DNA from: Bdellovibrio sp. ZAP7
Lineage (GTDB): Bacteria > Bdellovibrionota > FAC87 > UBA2466
DNA: 46,711 nucleotides
Direction: 5' to 3'
NCBI GenBank assembly: GCA_945878405.1
Contig: CAMCTJ010000015.1
Span: forward strand, 1 to 46,711
In this document: positions 7,950 to 17,165 of the stretch, in pieces
Layout: each line of letters begins with the position of its first letter
Numbering within the stretch: position 1 is the stretch's first letter
Program-made: the position numbers and the translations under genes
Notes under the pieces: generated by a model
The model's input: only the letters and a program-made list of their open reading frames with translations
Database searches by the model: none
What the model was told of the DNA's origin: nothing

Positions 7950-8472
7950 ATTGACCAAAAACTATCAGTTGCAAAACGGCTAGGGCAATGAACCCTACCA
8001 AGTTGATGCTGCTAACATAAGTGAACTTATTCGTTTTGCCAAAAAAACACTCACTAAATAGGATCCAACCGATCCAAATATACTGAAGAGCCGTGCTCCA
8101 TTTGCCAATCTTCAGACTAGCTTGTGGCCCCGATAGGTTAGGAATAAATTGCGAGAATAAATAACCAAATCCAAGAAAAGCAGAAGTAAGGACTAAAAGC
8201 CCTAAAAACCAGGCGGGACAAAAGCCTAGAAGGGTTAAACCCAGGAAAAACCCCAATCCGACGAGTTTATCGGAAACTTGATCGAGAACGACTCCGAGCG
8301 AAGTACACGTATTCCACCTTCGAGCAAGAAACCCATCCCAGAAATCAGTGAGCGCAATGAAAATATAGACGGCGAGAGCAAGCCCAGTGGCCCTTTCGAC
8401 AAGGAAATAAAGACTCACGGGCATGAGAATCAGTCGAGAGAGCGTTAGGAAATTGGGAATGACAGTTTTCAA
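7882..8472 (-). CDS. pgsA: CDP-alcohol phosphatidyltransferase (PgsA-like)
   Basis: An integral inner-membrane enzyme of 196 residues that condenses CDP-diacylglycerol with an alcohol. The family signature D-x2-DG-x2-AR-x8-G-x3-D-x3-D is complete (DFWDGFLAR, then G-VVL-D-QVS-D, about residues 42-67). The N-terminal IPNFLTLSRL and the later KIGKWSTALQ match phosphatidylglycerophosphate synthase, so PgsA is the most likely role; other CDP-alcohol transferases cannot be excluded. Five to six hydrophobic segments are visible. The start codon is TTG (8472), preceded by a GGGGTG ribosome binding site. It lies 18 bases after the lipoprotein gene and overlaps lipB, within the operon. Confidence 0.8.
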   Translation of the reverse strand: MKTVIPNFLTLSRLILMPVSLYFLVERATGLALAVYIFIALTDFWDGFLARRWNTCTSLGVVLDQVSDKLVGLGFFLGLTLLGFCPAWFLGLLVLTSAFLGFGYLFSQFIPNLSGPQASLKIGKWSTALQYIWIGWILFSECFFGKTNKFTYVSSINLVGFIALAVLQLIVFGQYASRMLRNKPLLKSHNGHPATD

Positions 8473-8490
8473 AAAAACACCCCAGGTAAA

Positions 8491-9462
8491 TCAGGGGGCA
8501 GGCGGAACGTAGGCCTCAACTCTATCACGTTCAAGAAATCCAGCTCCGGAGTGAACAATCGCAACAGCTCCATCCTCGCCAAAAAAATCGACTACTTTCA
8601 ACAAGCCCTTAAATCTTCCTGGCGCCATTCCGATGACCAGCCCTGACTCTTTATCTACCACAGGTTCAGCCTCTCCGAATACCCTTAGCAATTGATTGCG
8701 AGAGACACCACTTAACTCGCCTGCATTGATGTAAAAACGATGGACATCAATTTTCGCAATTCTTCCGCTCCATCCAATGCGATGGGCCTCAGAGGAAAAT
8801 AAGGGGATCACTTGTTCTACAGCTTTGCTAACCGCCCCTTCGGCTTTTACTGAGTCTGTAGATGCGATGGATCGGCTGCCAAAAAATCGAGTATTTTCCT
8901 CGGTCACCTCGGCGCTGAGATCTTTTGCAATGGTGAATTTCTGAGTGGTCACATCGAGTAATTTGATCTCCAAACTAGTTTGAACTGTGTTGTAACGTGT
9001 TTGAAAGAGGCCCACCTGATTTCCTCTTTCTTTAATTCGTACGTCCTTCAGAGTTCCAAGGACCACAGCCACAAGTCCATGGGCACGTGCAGCTTCTATT
9101 AAAGGAACTAAATCAGATTCATTAGCTGGGGTATTTAATAAGGACACTCCAGGAACATCTTGATCTCTGACTACGATAAATTCATCAACGCTATCTAGTT
9201 TATTTCTGACTTCCTCGGCAGCAAATTGACTGATCTCCTGACCGCCTACAGAACTCTCATTTCGAAAGGGGAGAACAAGAATGCGTTTCCTCAAAGCCAG
9301 TTTGGAAGAGTCTTGGGAGCTTCTTTTTCTGGTTTCTAAAACCTGAGTGTCGGGGGTACCGGTTGAAGCAATTTCTCGAGAGGAATCGGATGAGGCCTTT
9401 TCAAGATCAAGAAAAGAACAGCTAGAAAGCATGAGGCATAAAAGGAAAAGGATTTGCGCCAT
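8491..9462 (-). CDS. Lipoprotein of the CsgG/FlgT type
   Basis: A 323-residue lipoprotein (lipobox LSSC, Cys15). After an acidic Ser-rich linker, residues about 58-215 resemble the CsgG-like fold of outer-membrane assembly proteins (RILVLPFRNES, then VVLGTLKDVRI and a beta-rich KLLDVTTQKF stretch). The C-terminal about 90 residues (RIGWSGRIAKID...YINAGELSGV...LLRVFGE) resemble the C-terminal domain of FlgT, a flagellar outer-membrane-associated protein. It may therefore sit in the periplasm at an outer-membrane or flagellar ring; this rests on family resemblance only. GGGGGTC precedes the ATG. It follows an unknown exported protein by 31 bases, and the two probably work together. Confidence 0.6.
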   Translation of the reverse strand: MAQILFLLCLMLSSCSFLDLEKASSDSSREIASTGTPDTQVLETRKRSSQDSSKLALRKRILVLPFRNESSVGGQEISQFAAEEVRNKLDSVDEFIVVRDQDVPGVSLLNTPANESDLVPLIEAARAHGLVAVVLGTLKDVRIKERGNQVGLFQTRYNTVQTSLEIKLLDVTTQKFTIAKDLSAEVTEENTRFFGSRSIASTDSVKAEGAVSKAVEQVIPLFSSEAHRIGWSGRIAKIDVHRFYINAGELSGVSRNQLLRVFGEAEPVVDKESGLVIGMAPGRFKGLLKVVDFFGEDGAVAIVHSGAGFLERDRVEAYVPPAP

Positions 9463-9493
9463 ACTGACCCCCGGGGAATTAGAGAAAAAAGGC

Positions 9494-10624
9494 TTAACGA
9501 GAGTATCTCATGACTATATTGCGAGAATCAACGCGGACTAGGGTCAGCTTAACATCTGCCAAGCCCAGGTTTTCGATGCGTTGAGCCACTTCCTCACTGG
9601 CTAAATTGCTCATCGCCTCAAATTGGGCCGTGTTTTGGATAAATGTCTTGGGAAGCCACTCTGAAAAATAGTTTTGCTTACTCAGAGCATAATCAATTTT
9701 TCGATATCCTAAATAGTTCTCTATTCCTTCTACCGTGATAGTTAATGGGAGCGCAGTAAAACGTCCTTCTGCAATCACGCGTTCAAAATCCTGTTGGAAC
9801 TGATTGAAAATCGGGGTGAGCACCGTCTTTGTTTTTTCCGCATTATCCAGTTGTTTAAGGGAAATGGACAACTCTTCGCTGATCATTGAAAGTAGGCTTC
9901 CCCCGCGCTCTAGCGAATAGAGATAAATATCTAATCGAGGGGCATCACAGCTTCGGCACTTATTTAAGTATAGCCAAATCGCAGCATTCGTTCCTTCAGT
10001 CGCTAAAGTGTCTTTGAGTCGGCTGATGCCTCGTTCATCTTTTGGGGGGGACGTAGTTACAATCTCATTAGCCGGACTTACTTTTAAATTGAGTCGTCTG
10101 AGCTCTTGATTGAGAAGTTGAATTGAAGTCTGAGAGTAAGCTGAAGAGCCTTTTTGAGTAAAGTAGTCAGGCGTCGGCAAAGAAAAATCGGGGACAGAAT
10201 CGGTCATGATGAGGGAGGGGCGAATTTGCCCACCTTCTTGCCCTTTAGTGTCCGCCAATCGCAGCCACCCTTTGAGAGCTTCAGTATCGAGGTGGCCCGA
10301 AAGCTCTACGATCTCTTTATTGGGTCCTTTTTGAGTTACTTTATAATCCAAAATGTAAGATTCAGCGAATTTGGGAGTGATCAATTTTTCATAGCGAGTT
10401 GCTTTATTTCCCAAGTACTCTTTGAGCCATTGAATAATAGCTTCTTGTTTTAATTTGGAGAGAAGAGCAGGAGTTGCATCTTCGGAGGATTCAGCTTCAG
10501 CCTGAGAAGCGCCAGTAAGGGGAGCCGATACTGAGAACGGAGCTTCAGCTCGAGCCATGAATCCAAACATTATTCCCAAGGCAATGATTGAAAATCTAAC
10601 GAAACTCAATTCGAACCCTTTCAT
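9494..10624 (-). CDS. Exported protein of unknown function, partner of the FlgT/CsgG-like lipoprotein
   Basis: A 376-residue protein with a signal peptide (cleavage after ARAEA, about residue 28). The N-terminal mature part (about 55-120: AIIQWLKEYLG, then VELSGHLDTEALKGWL) has the look of the N-terminal domain of FlgT-like flagellar proteins. The central part (about 130-290) is an alpha/beta domain with one CRSC pair (about 219-222), and the C-terminal part (about 340-376) is beta-rich. I do not recognise the whole protein. It overlaps the end of dnaE by 29 bases and is followed after 31 bases by the FlgT/CsgG-like lipoprotein, so these two may form one assembly split over two genes. Confidence in the gene is high, in the role low. 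Confidence 0.6.
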   Translation of the reverse strand: MKGFELSFVRFSIIALGIMFGFMARAEAPFSVSAPLTGASQAEAESSEDATPALLSKLKQEAIIQWLKEYLGNKATRYEKLITPKFAESYILDYKVTQKGPNKEIVELSGHLDTEALKGWLRLADTKGQEGGQIRPSLIMTDSVPDFSLPTPDYFTQKGSSAYSQTSIQLLNQELRRLNLKVSPANEIVTTSPPKDERGISRLKDTLATEGTNAAIWLYLNKCRSCDAPRLDIYLYSLERGGSLLSMISEELSISLKQLDNAEKTKTVLTPIFNQFQQDFERVIAEGRFTALPLTITVEGIENYLGYRKIDYALSKQNYFSEWLPKTFIQNTAQFEAMSNLASEEVAQRIENLGLADVKLTLVRVDSRNIVMRYSR

Positions 10625-13600
10625 CTAGAAGATTCTTCATAAAGTGTACCGTTTCTCTTCGCAACGGAACAGTCCCCTTCCAACGCAGGGTGGTAGAGGT
10701 GGTAGGAAGGGTCTGAACATGGAAAAAAAGCGGGCCAAACCCTCGTTCTTCTTTCGGGTTTTGATACGACAAAAACTGTTGGAGTTGTTGCACTCGTTTA
10801 GCATCTTTTAAGAAATCGCTAGCATCTTGATCAAAGTACAAATGCATTTCTCTGGCTAAAGCCTCAAAGGCATAGCGAAGGGGCAGAACTTGAGATTGGC
10901 TCTTTTTAGATAAGAGAAGTTTCGCCCCGGATTCGCCTCTTTCTAATTGAGCTTTAACCCAAATCGGTTCATCACTTTTGAAAGTGCCTTCATTTTCTAA
11001 AAAGACATCTGAGAAAACAACCGCTTCAATTTCCCCTGATTTATCTCCCAGGGTAACAAAAGCCATTCGATCGCCTCGTTTGGTGATAATTTCTCGCATA
11101 GTTACAAGGGAAGCGGCGATAAAAACTTCTTTATTGGTGGGATGAGAAACACACTCTTGGATGGTCGCGGTAGTGTATCTTTCGGTTTCCCACTTGAACT
11201 CATCCAGAGGATGACCCGTTACATAAAATCCAATTGTTTCTTTTTCATAACGTAACTTTTCTAAGAGTGTCCAAGGTTTTACTTCGGGATAAGTAAATCG
11301 GTGTTGAGTAAAGGTGCTATCTTGCTCACCCAAGAGGTCCGAGAAACTAGGTTGTTGTTCATCTCGTAGTTTTTGCGCGCTTCCGCCGAGTTCTAGAGCT
11401 GAATCAATCGCTTTAAAGATGGATGCTCGATGAACATTAAAGCTATCGAAAGCACCTGCCTTTACCAAGGCTTCCAATACTCTTTTATTTACCATTCGGT
11501 TATTGGTTCTTGAGCAAAAATCAAATAGGTCAGTAAACTTTTCACCGGTTTTTCTGGCTTCGAGAATATTATCGATAGCAATCTGCCCAACTCCTTTAAT
11601 AGCTCCCAGTCCAAATCGAATGAGAGAATCAGAGAGTACGGTAAAGTCAGTTTCAGATTCGTTGATGTCAGGGGCAAGGACAGAAATTTGATGTTTATTA
11701 GCGTCAGCTATGTATTTGGTGATCTTGTCCGTATCTTCTCTTTCAATCGAAAGTAAGCTTGCAAAGAAGATAACCGGGTAGTGAGCCTTCAAATAAGCTG
11801 TTTGACAGGTCACCACAGAGTAAGCAGCAGCATGGGATTTATTAAAACCATAGCCTGCGAAGTTGGCCATCAGGTCGAATAATTTTTCAGCTTTGTTTCG
11901 GTCGTGGGCATTTTTGGTTGTGCCATCCAGAAAGACTTCTTTCTGTTTTGCCATTTCCTCTGGAATCTTTTTTCCCATGGCTCGACGGAGCAAATCTGCG
12001 CCACCCGCAGTGTAGCTTGCGAGCTTCATCGCAATTTGTTGCACTTGCTCCTGATAAACCATGATTCCATAGGTTTCGGCCAAGATAGGTCTCAGTTCCT
12101 CAAAGTCGTACTCAATGGGAATTTGTCCGTGTTTTCGACCTACATAATCATCCAACATCACCATAGGACCCGGACGATAAAGCGATGTGATAGCTACGAT
12201 ATCCGCAAAGCGGTTGGGTTTCGCTCTTCGAAGAAGATCCTGCATGCCCGAACTTTCAAGCTGAAAAATTCCATTCGTGTCGCCCTGACAAAGAAGCTCA
12301 AAAGTCTTCGGATCTGCAAGACTGATTTTGTCCAGTTCCAGGTGCGCTTGGGGATGTTTCTCATTTACGAGAGCTTCTGCTTTTTTAAGAAAAGTAAGTG
12401 TCTTTAACCCTAAGAAGTCGAATTTGATAAGGCCAATCTCTTCCGCCTTTTTCATATCGTACTGGATGACAAGCTCATCATTTTTTCCACGGTAAAGAGG
12501 GCAGTGCTCCACCATGGGGCGATTGGAAATCACAAGGCCGGCAGCATGAATGCCCGCGTGTCGATAGAGACCTTCAATTCTCCTGCTGATTTCAAAAAGG
12601 GTATGGATCTGAGGATCTGTCTCGGTCAGCGCTCTTAAACGAGGTTCTTTTTCAAAAGCTTCATTCAGTGTGATGTTAATTTCTTCTGGAACTAATTTTG
12701 CGATTTTGTCTACGTCTTGAGCCTGCATACCCATGACTCGGCCAACATCTCGAGTAACTCCACGAGCTTTCAAGTTTCCGAAAGTAATGATCTGTGCCAC
12801 GCAATTTGTGCCGTATTTCTGAGCAACGTACTCAATCACTTCTGGACGTCTGTCCATACAGAAGTCGACGTCAAAGTCAGGGAGAGAAACACGTTCGGGA
12901 TTTAAGAATCGCTCAAAAAGAAGACCATGTTCCAGTGGATCGAGCTCTGTAATTCGCAAACAATAGGCCACTAAACTGCCCGCTCCTGATCCCCGACCCG
13001 GTCCCACCGGAATCCCCTGTTTTTTCGCAAAACCGATAAAGTCTTGGACGATCAAAAAATAACCGGTAAAGCCCATTGAATTGATAATTCCCAGTTCTTT
13101 CTCTAATCGTTCATCGTATTTTTTAAGGTCTTCAGGAGTGAAACTGCGGTTTTGGTATTTTTTGGTTTCCTCCAAGCGAGCTTGTAAGCCAGCATGTGAG
13201 AGTTGATTTAAGTGTTCCTGTTGAGAAAGCCCCTGAGGGGGATCAAACTTTGGAAAATGATAAATCTTTTTTCCCTGTTCATCTTTGAATTTAAATTCAA
13301 AATGACAAGAGTCTACAATCTTTTGAGTGTTTTCAATTGCCTCTGGGCAAAATGAAAACTCTTGCTTCATTGTTTCTTGCGACTTGAAATAAAACTCCTG
13401 GCTGACCAGTGAAGCCCCAGACATCTCTTCCATCTTTTGTCCCGTTTGGATGGCCATTAAAACTTCCTGAGAAAGCGCATCTTCTCTGCGGAGGTAATGA
13501 CAATCTGCCGTGGCTAGAAGAGGGATTCCAAGCTCTTTTGCAAGTTCCTGAAACCTATCGTTGACCACCATTTGCTGGTGAAGGCCGTTTTGTTGCATTT

Positions 13601-14153
13601 CCAGATAAAACCGTCCTGGAAAAACTTTTTGAAACCACTTCGCTGCCTCTCGAGCGCGATCCATGTCCCCAATCATCGCAGCACTAGTGACTTCGCCTTT
13701 TAGGCAAGCCGAGGTAGCGATGAGACCTTCTGAATGCTGTGCCAGAAGTTCTTTGTCTATTCTGGGGCGGTAATAAAAGCCTTCTAAATAACCTGCGCTC
13801 ACAAGCTTACTGAGGTTTTGATAACCGATTTCATTCTGGACCAGGAGAACCAAGTGCTGGAGCCCAGAGCGTCCCAAGGCGTAGGGGGCAATCTCCTCAT
13901 CAGCATTTCCGGTATTTCCTCTCAAGAGCCGCCCCCCGGGTGCTACATAAACTTCGCAACCTAAAATAGGTTTGAGGCCATATTTTTTTGCTTTCAAATA
14001 AAAATCTACAGCTCCGAACATGTTTCCGTGGTCAGTGAGACCGACAGCAGACATCTTATATTCACACGCTAACTTAAAAACCTCATCCAGTCGGATAGAG
14101 CTCTCCAAGAGACTGTATTGAGAGTGTAGATGAAGGTGAGAGAAATTGGACAT
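10596..14153 (-). CDS. dnaE: DNA polymerase III alpha subunit
   Basis: The replicative polymerase subunit, 1185 residues, full length for a DnaE1. The N-terminal PHP domain starts HLHLHSQYSLLESS, with NHG-type metal ligands (TDHGNMFGA). The palm follows: GPGRGSGAGSL, and the catalytic aspartates in LPDFDVDFCMDRR (about residue 425). Further signatures are YQEQVQQIA, GYGFNKSHAAAYS, a helix-hairpin-helix (IKGVGQIAIDNI) and a C-terminal OB-fold (KRGDRMAFVTLGDKSG). It follows lepB after 4 bases, so the two are likely coupled, and overlaps the next gene by 29 bases. The ribosome binding site is weak, which fits coupling. No truncation or intein is seen. Confidence 0.97.
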   Translation of the reverse strand: MSNFSHLHLHSQYSLLESSIRLDEVFKLACEYKMSAVGLTDHGNMFGAVDFYLKAKKYGLKPILGCEVYVAPGGRLLRGNTGNADEEIAPYALGRSGLQHLVLLVQNEIGYQNLSKLVSAGYLEGFYYRPRIDKELLAQHSEGLIATSACLKGEVTSAAMIGDMDRAREAAKWFQKVFPGRFYLEMQQNGLHQQMVVNDRFQELAKELGIPLLATADCHYLRREDALSQEVLMAIQTGQKMEEMSGASLVSQEFYFKSQETMKQEFSFCPEAIENTQKIVDSCHFEFKFKDEQGKKIYHFPKFDPPQGLSQQEHLNQLSHAGLQARLEETKKYQNRSFTPEDLKKYDERLEKELGIINSMGFTGYFLIVQDFIGFAKKQGIPVGPGRGSGAGSLVAYCLRITELDPLEHGLLFERFLNPERVSLPDFDVDFCMDRRPEVIEYVAQKYGTNCVAQIITFGNLKARGVTRDVGRVMGMQAQDVDKIAKLVPEEINITLNEAFEKEPRLRALTETDPQIHTLFEISRRIEGLYRHAGIHAAGLVISNRPMVEHCPLYRGKNDELVIQYDMKKAEEIGLIKFDFLGLKTLTFLKKAEALVNEKHPQAHLELDKISLADPKTFELLCQGDTNGIFQLESSGMQDLLRRAKPNRFADIVAITSLYRPGPMVMLDDYVGRKHGQIPIEYDFEELRPILAETYGIMVYQEQVQQIAMKLASYTAGGADLLRRAMGKKIPEEMAKQKEVFLDGTTKNAHDRNKAEKLFDLMANFAGYGFNKSHAAAYSVVTCQTAYLKAHYPVIFFASLLSIEREDTDKITKYIADANKHQISVLAPDINESETDFTVLSDSLIRFGLGAIKGVGQIAIDNILEARKTGEKFTDLFDFCSRTNNRMVNKRVLEALVKAGAFDSFNVHRASIFKAIDSALELGGSAQKLRDEQQPSFSDLLGEQDSTFTQHRFTYPEVKPWTLLEKLRYEKETIGFYVTGHPLDEFKWETERYTTATIQECVSHPTNKEVFIAASLVTMREIITKRGDRMAFVTLGDKSGEIEAVVFSDVFLENEGTFKSDEPIWVKAQLERGESGAKLLLSKKSQSQVLPLRYAFEALAREMHLYFDQDASDFLKDAKRVQQLQQFLSYQNPKEERGFGPLFFHVQTLPTTSTTLRWKGTVPLRRETVHFMKNLLDERVRIEFR

Positions 14154-14157
14154 CGTG

Positions 14158-14931
14158 CTAATGAATCAAAGTTCCAATTTTTTCATATCGAATCCAAGCT
14201 TCGCCTCGAATCCAATCAAAAGTGAAACGGAAAAAATCAATTACGAAGTAAGCAATTTGCTCTAAGAGCGAGTGCTGTTGAACCATGCTTTCTTTTAACA
14301 AAGGATCCCAGCCAGAGAACCAAATAAAAAGGGCTTTTCCTTTCAAGTTGTCCATGGGCACAAAGCCCCAAGCTCGAGAATCATAGCTATTGTCCCGATT
14401 GTCTCCCACCGCAAACAGGTGTCCTTCCGGAACTGTTATGGGTTCTAGATATCGGCTCGGATTGCCATCTGCTAGGGAGTCAAGAATGACAAAATGTTTT
14501 TTACCCGTCAGATTTTCTACATAAAGTCGTTTATCTGAGTTTCTTTCGATATCGTACATGATGCTTCGATCGGAAAATTCAGATTTGAGCATTTCCTGGC
14601 CGTTCACATAAAGAACTCCATTTTGAATTTCCAATCGATCTCCGGGAAGTCCGACAGCTCTTTTTACATAAGTCATTTCAGGTCGGTGCGGGGCCTGAAA
14701 TAAAATCACGTCGCCTCTTTTCACTTCGCCCAAATGAAATACAGTCTGGTTCGTGAACGGGAATTTAAAATCGTAAGCACATTTGAGGGCATAGAGGCGA
14801 TCGCCAGTTTTTAAAGTAGGCTCCATGGAACCCGTGGGAACAACGTAGGGTTCTACAAGCGATGATCGCAAAGCAAAAAGCCCCAAAATCAGAAGCAAAA
14901 GTTGTGAGAAGTTTTTAATTGATTGACCCAA
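14158..14931 (-). CDS. lepB: Signal peptidase I
   Basis: Removes signal peptides from exported proteins at the outer face of the inner membrane. It is 257 residues long with one N-terminal membrane segment (about 7-25). The catalytic Ser35 lies in TGSMEPTLKTGD and Lys90 in YVKRAVGLPGD; the conserved GDNRDNS is at 176-182. The start codon is TTG (14931), supported by AGGAG 7 nt upstream and by the position of the membrane segment. It is the first gene of the operon that runs through dnaE to the DsbA-like lipoprotein. A close match to a sigma-70 promoter lies 37 bases upstream. Confidence 0.95.
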   Translation of the reverse strand: MGQSIKNFSQLLLLILGLFALRSSLVEPYVVPTGSMEPTLKTGDRLYALKCAYDFKFPFTNQTVFHLGEVKRGDVILFQAPHRPEMTYVKRAVGLPGDRLEIQNGVLYVNGQEMLKSEFSDRSIMYDIERNSDKRLYVENLTGKKHFVILDSLADGNPSRYLEPITVPEGHLFAVGDNRDNSYDSRAWGFVPMDNLKGKALFIWFSGWDPLLKESMVQQHSLLEQIAYFVIDFFRFTFDWIRGEAWIRYEKIGTLIH

Positions 14932-14967
14932 ACCGGAACTCCTAACTGTTGAGAAAATTACTCCGGC

Positions 14968-14996
14968 ATCATAGGGGGGGAGGGCTCTTAAGACAA
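14968..14996 (-). promoter_or_regulatory. Sigma-70-type promoter for the lepB-dnaE operon
   Basis: On the minus strand, TTGTCT (14991-14996), a 17-base spacer and TATGAT (14968-14973) lead into lepB. The spacer includes seven consecutive C bases next to the -10 (14974-14980, read as G on the plus strand). A change in that run would alter the spacer length. Confidence 0.6.
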
Positions 14997-15089
14997 GGAA
15001 AGTCCCTGTGGTGACGCGGTGCGAACGAAGGTTTTTTTTAATTAAAAAGTGAAAGTAACTGACCGATAAGAAGGAGATAGGGAATATTT

Positions 15090-15779
15090 ATGAAATTACA
15101 CGACTTTTTTTGGGATTCTCCCGCTTTGGACCCATATCGAAAAAACGTAAAATCGGGGGAGTTTTTATTTGAACAAGGATTTCCAGGGACGAGCTTTTTA
15201 ATCATCACTCGTGGGATTGTCGAATTGGTAGCTAAGAAAAATGACCAATTGTCTGTCATTAATTACCTGGGCGCCGGAAATATGCTAGGTGAGAAAGCCC
15301 TGTTCGACCCATCTGTTTTTGCTCGAGTGTTTGGAGCTAAGGCTCTGGGCGACGTCTCTTACCTCGAGTTTAATCAGACAGCGATTAAAGACTTGCATAA
15401 AAATTCTCCAACCCTCCTGATTGAGATTTTGGAGGCAACTCTGCGAATCGCCAATGAGCGCATTAACAGGATGAATCTGTTGGTTCAAAAGTTTCGCTCG
15501 GCTCACCCCACAGAGCGCTTTCTTCAATTGTTACTGTATTTCTCGGCTTATCATGGCCAACCCTGCTCTGAAGGAAAAGCAATCGTGGTGAACTTTGAAA
15601 CGATTAATTACTATCTAGATATTAATTCGTTTCAGCTGGAGGAAATGCTTGAAGGTCTGATTAAAACGAAATTCCTTATCAGAAAAACGGATACCGTTTT
15701 TGTTATTCCCAACGAAGAAAAACTTAAGGAAAACATTCCTAAACTAAAAGAGGAAATTGTTCCCCTCGATTTTGTTTGA
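15090..15779 (+). CDS. Crp/Fnr-type regulator with diverged ligand site
   Basis: A 229-residue protein of the cyclic-nucleotide-binding/Crp superfamily. The N-terminal beta-roll (about 20-115) contains GEFLFEQGFPGTSFLII.RGIVELV and GNMLGEKALF. The phosphate-binding loop is altered (GEKALFDPSVFARVFGAKA) and the usual PRAAT-type Arg does not align cleanly, so canonical cAMP binding is doubtful. A long helix (about 118-150) precedes a C-terminal domain (155-215) that aligns with the Crp winged helix but whose recognition helix (NSFQLEEMLEGLI) is acidic. It may regulate by protein contacts or bind DNA weakly. The gene ends 6 bases before fumC and is probably co-transcribed with it. Confidence 0.75.
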   Translation: MKLHDFFWDSPALDPYRKNVKSGEFLFEQGFPGTSFLIITRGIVELVAKKNDQLSVINYLGAGNMLGEKALFDPSVFARVFGAKALGDVSYLEFNQTAIKDLHKNSPTLLIEILEATLRIANERINRMNLLVQKFRSAHPTERFLQLLLYFSAYHGQPCSEGKAIVVNFETINYYLDINSFQLEEMLEGLIKTKFLIRKTDTVFVIPNEEKLKENIPKLKEEIVPLDFV

Positions 15780-15785
15780 GGTTCT

Positions 15786-17165
15786 ATGGCATTCCGAAAA
15801 GAAAAAGATGCTTTGGGGGAAATAAAAATCCCTAGTGACAAGCTTTGGGGGGCTGGCACTCAAAGAGCCGTAGAAAACTTTCCCATTAGCCGCCTTCAAT
15901 TCCCTTCCGAATTTTTTGAGGCCTTTGCTTTATTGAAAGAGTGTTCCGCTGAAACCAATCTGGAGCTTGGGGTCTTAGAACCTCACATTGCAAAAGCGAT
16001 TATTAAGGGTGCCGAACAAATTGCAAAAGGTGAATATCGAGATCAATTTCCCATTGATGTTTTTCAAACTGGCTCTGGAACGAGCACTAATATGAATTTT
16101 AATGAAGTTATCGCAACTGTTGCTTCTCAAAAATCGAGAAAAAGAGTCCATCCAAATGATCATGTAAACAAGGGCCAATCAAGCAATGATATTTTTCCGT
16201 CTGCTATTCATGTCAGTGCCGTTTTGATGCTGGAACGAAAACTCCTTCCCCAACTAAGAATCTTAGAAGAGGCCCTTGAGGTTAAAACGAAAGAGTTTAA
16301 GAATGTGATTAAGGTCGGGCGAACCCATCTTCAGGATGCCACGCCCATTCTTCTCGGGCAGGAATTTTCGGGCTATCGAGAACAAGTGAAGAAGTGCAAT
16401 CAACGCATTCGAAATGCTTTATCCTCTTTGTTAGAGTTGGCTGTAGGAGGAACTGCGGTGGGAACGGGATTGAATACGCATCCGGATTTTGGAGGGCAAG
16501 TCTGCCTCCGCATGTCCAAAAGGACGGGGTTTAAATTTAGGGAAGCCTCCAATCATTTTGAAGCACAGGCTTCGAAGGACGGCTGTTTGGAAATGAGCGG
16601 GACGCTTAAGACTCTTGCTGTTGCCCTTACCAAAATTGCAAATGATCTGAGGTGGCTTGCGTGTGGGCCTAGAGCTGGTATTTCCGAGATTGTTCTACCG
16701 GAAGTTCAACCGGGAAGCAGTATTATGCCTGGAAAAGTAAACCCAGTGATTCCAGAATCGCTTTTGCAAATCTGTGCAAAAGTCATTGGAAATGACTCCA
16801 CCATCACTTGGGCCGCAGCTTCTGGAAGTTTTGAACTCAATACGATGATGCCTCTGATTGCCTATGCTTTGTTAGAGTCGATTGAGATTCTTGCTCATGG
16901 GATTCAAACGTTTGAGAAGAAGTGCGTTCGTGGAATTCAAGCAAATCCGGAAAGAATGGATGAGCTTTTGAAACGCAACTTAATGTTAGCAACTCCGCTC
17001 GCCGTGAAAGTGGGTTATGACAAAGCCGCCGAAGTGGCGAAACGAGCTTATCGGGAAAATAGAACAGTGTTTGAGGTAGCCCTTGAAATGCTTTCCATTT
17101 CTGAAGAGGAGTTAGCTCGGATTTTGGATCCGCGCCAGATGTTACGAGCAACTATTCCAAAATAA
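15786..17165 (+). CDS. fumC: Fumarate hydratase, class II
   Basis: Fumarase C reversibly hydrates fumarate to L-malate in the TCA cycle and is independent of iron-sulfur clusters. At 459 residues it is normal length. Signatures are QTGSGTSTNMNFNEVIA, GRTHLQDATPILLGQEFSGY and the superfamily loop GSSIMPGKVNP with the catalytic Ser. These favour fumarase over aspartase or argininosuccinate lyase. GAGGT sits just before the ATG, inside the end of the Crp-like gene region. The 3' end overlaps the convergent OmpA-family gene by 14 bases. A class I, oxygen-sensitive fumarase is also present at 27300-28916, so the organism probably switches or combines both. Confidence 0.95.
   Translation: MAFRKEKDALGEIKIPSDKLWGAGTQRAVENFPISRLQFPSEFFEAFALLKECSAETNLELGVLEPHIAKAIIKGAEQIAKGEYRDQFPIDVFQTGSGTSTNMNFNEVIATVASQKSRKRVHPNDHVNKGQSSNDIFPSAIHVSAVLMLERKLLPQLRILEEALEVKTKEFKNVIKVGRTHLQDATPILLGQEFSGYREQVKKCNQRIRNALSSLLELAVGGTAVGTGLNTHPDFGGQVCLRMSKRTGFKFREASNHFEAQASKDGCLEMSGTLKTLAVALTKIANDLRWLACGPRAGISEIVLPEVQPGSSIMPGKVNPVIPESLLQICAKVIGNDSTITWAAASGSFELNTMMPLIAYALLESIEILAHGIQTFEKKCVRGIQANPERMDELLKRNLMLATPLAVKVGYDKAAEVAKRAYRENRTVFEVALEMLSISEEELARILDPRQMLRATIPK

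Noticed and set aside
11904-12407. Open frame of 167 codons antisense to dnaE
   Set aside because: It lies fully within the conserved dnaE coding sequence, has no ribosome binding site and codes no recognisable domain. It is explained by codon use of the opposite strand.
15000-15050. GTGACGCGGTGCG followed by a T run considered as a terminator or riboswitch
   Set aside because: The CGC/GCG stem is only three base pairs, and no known riboswitch core is apparent.
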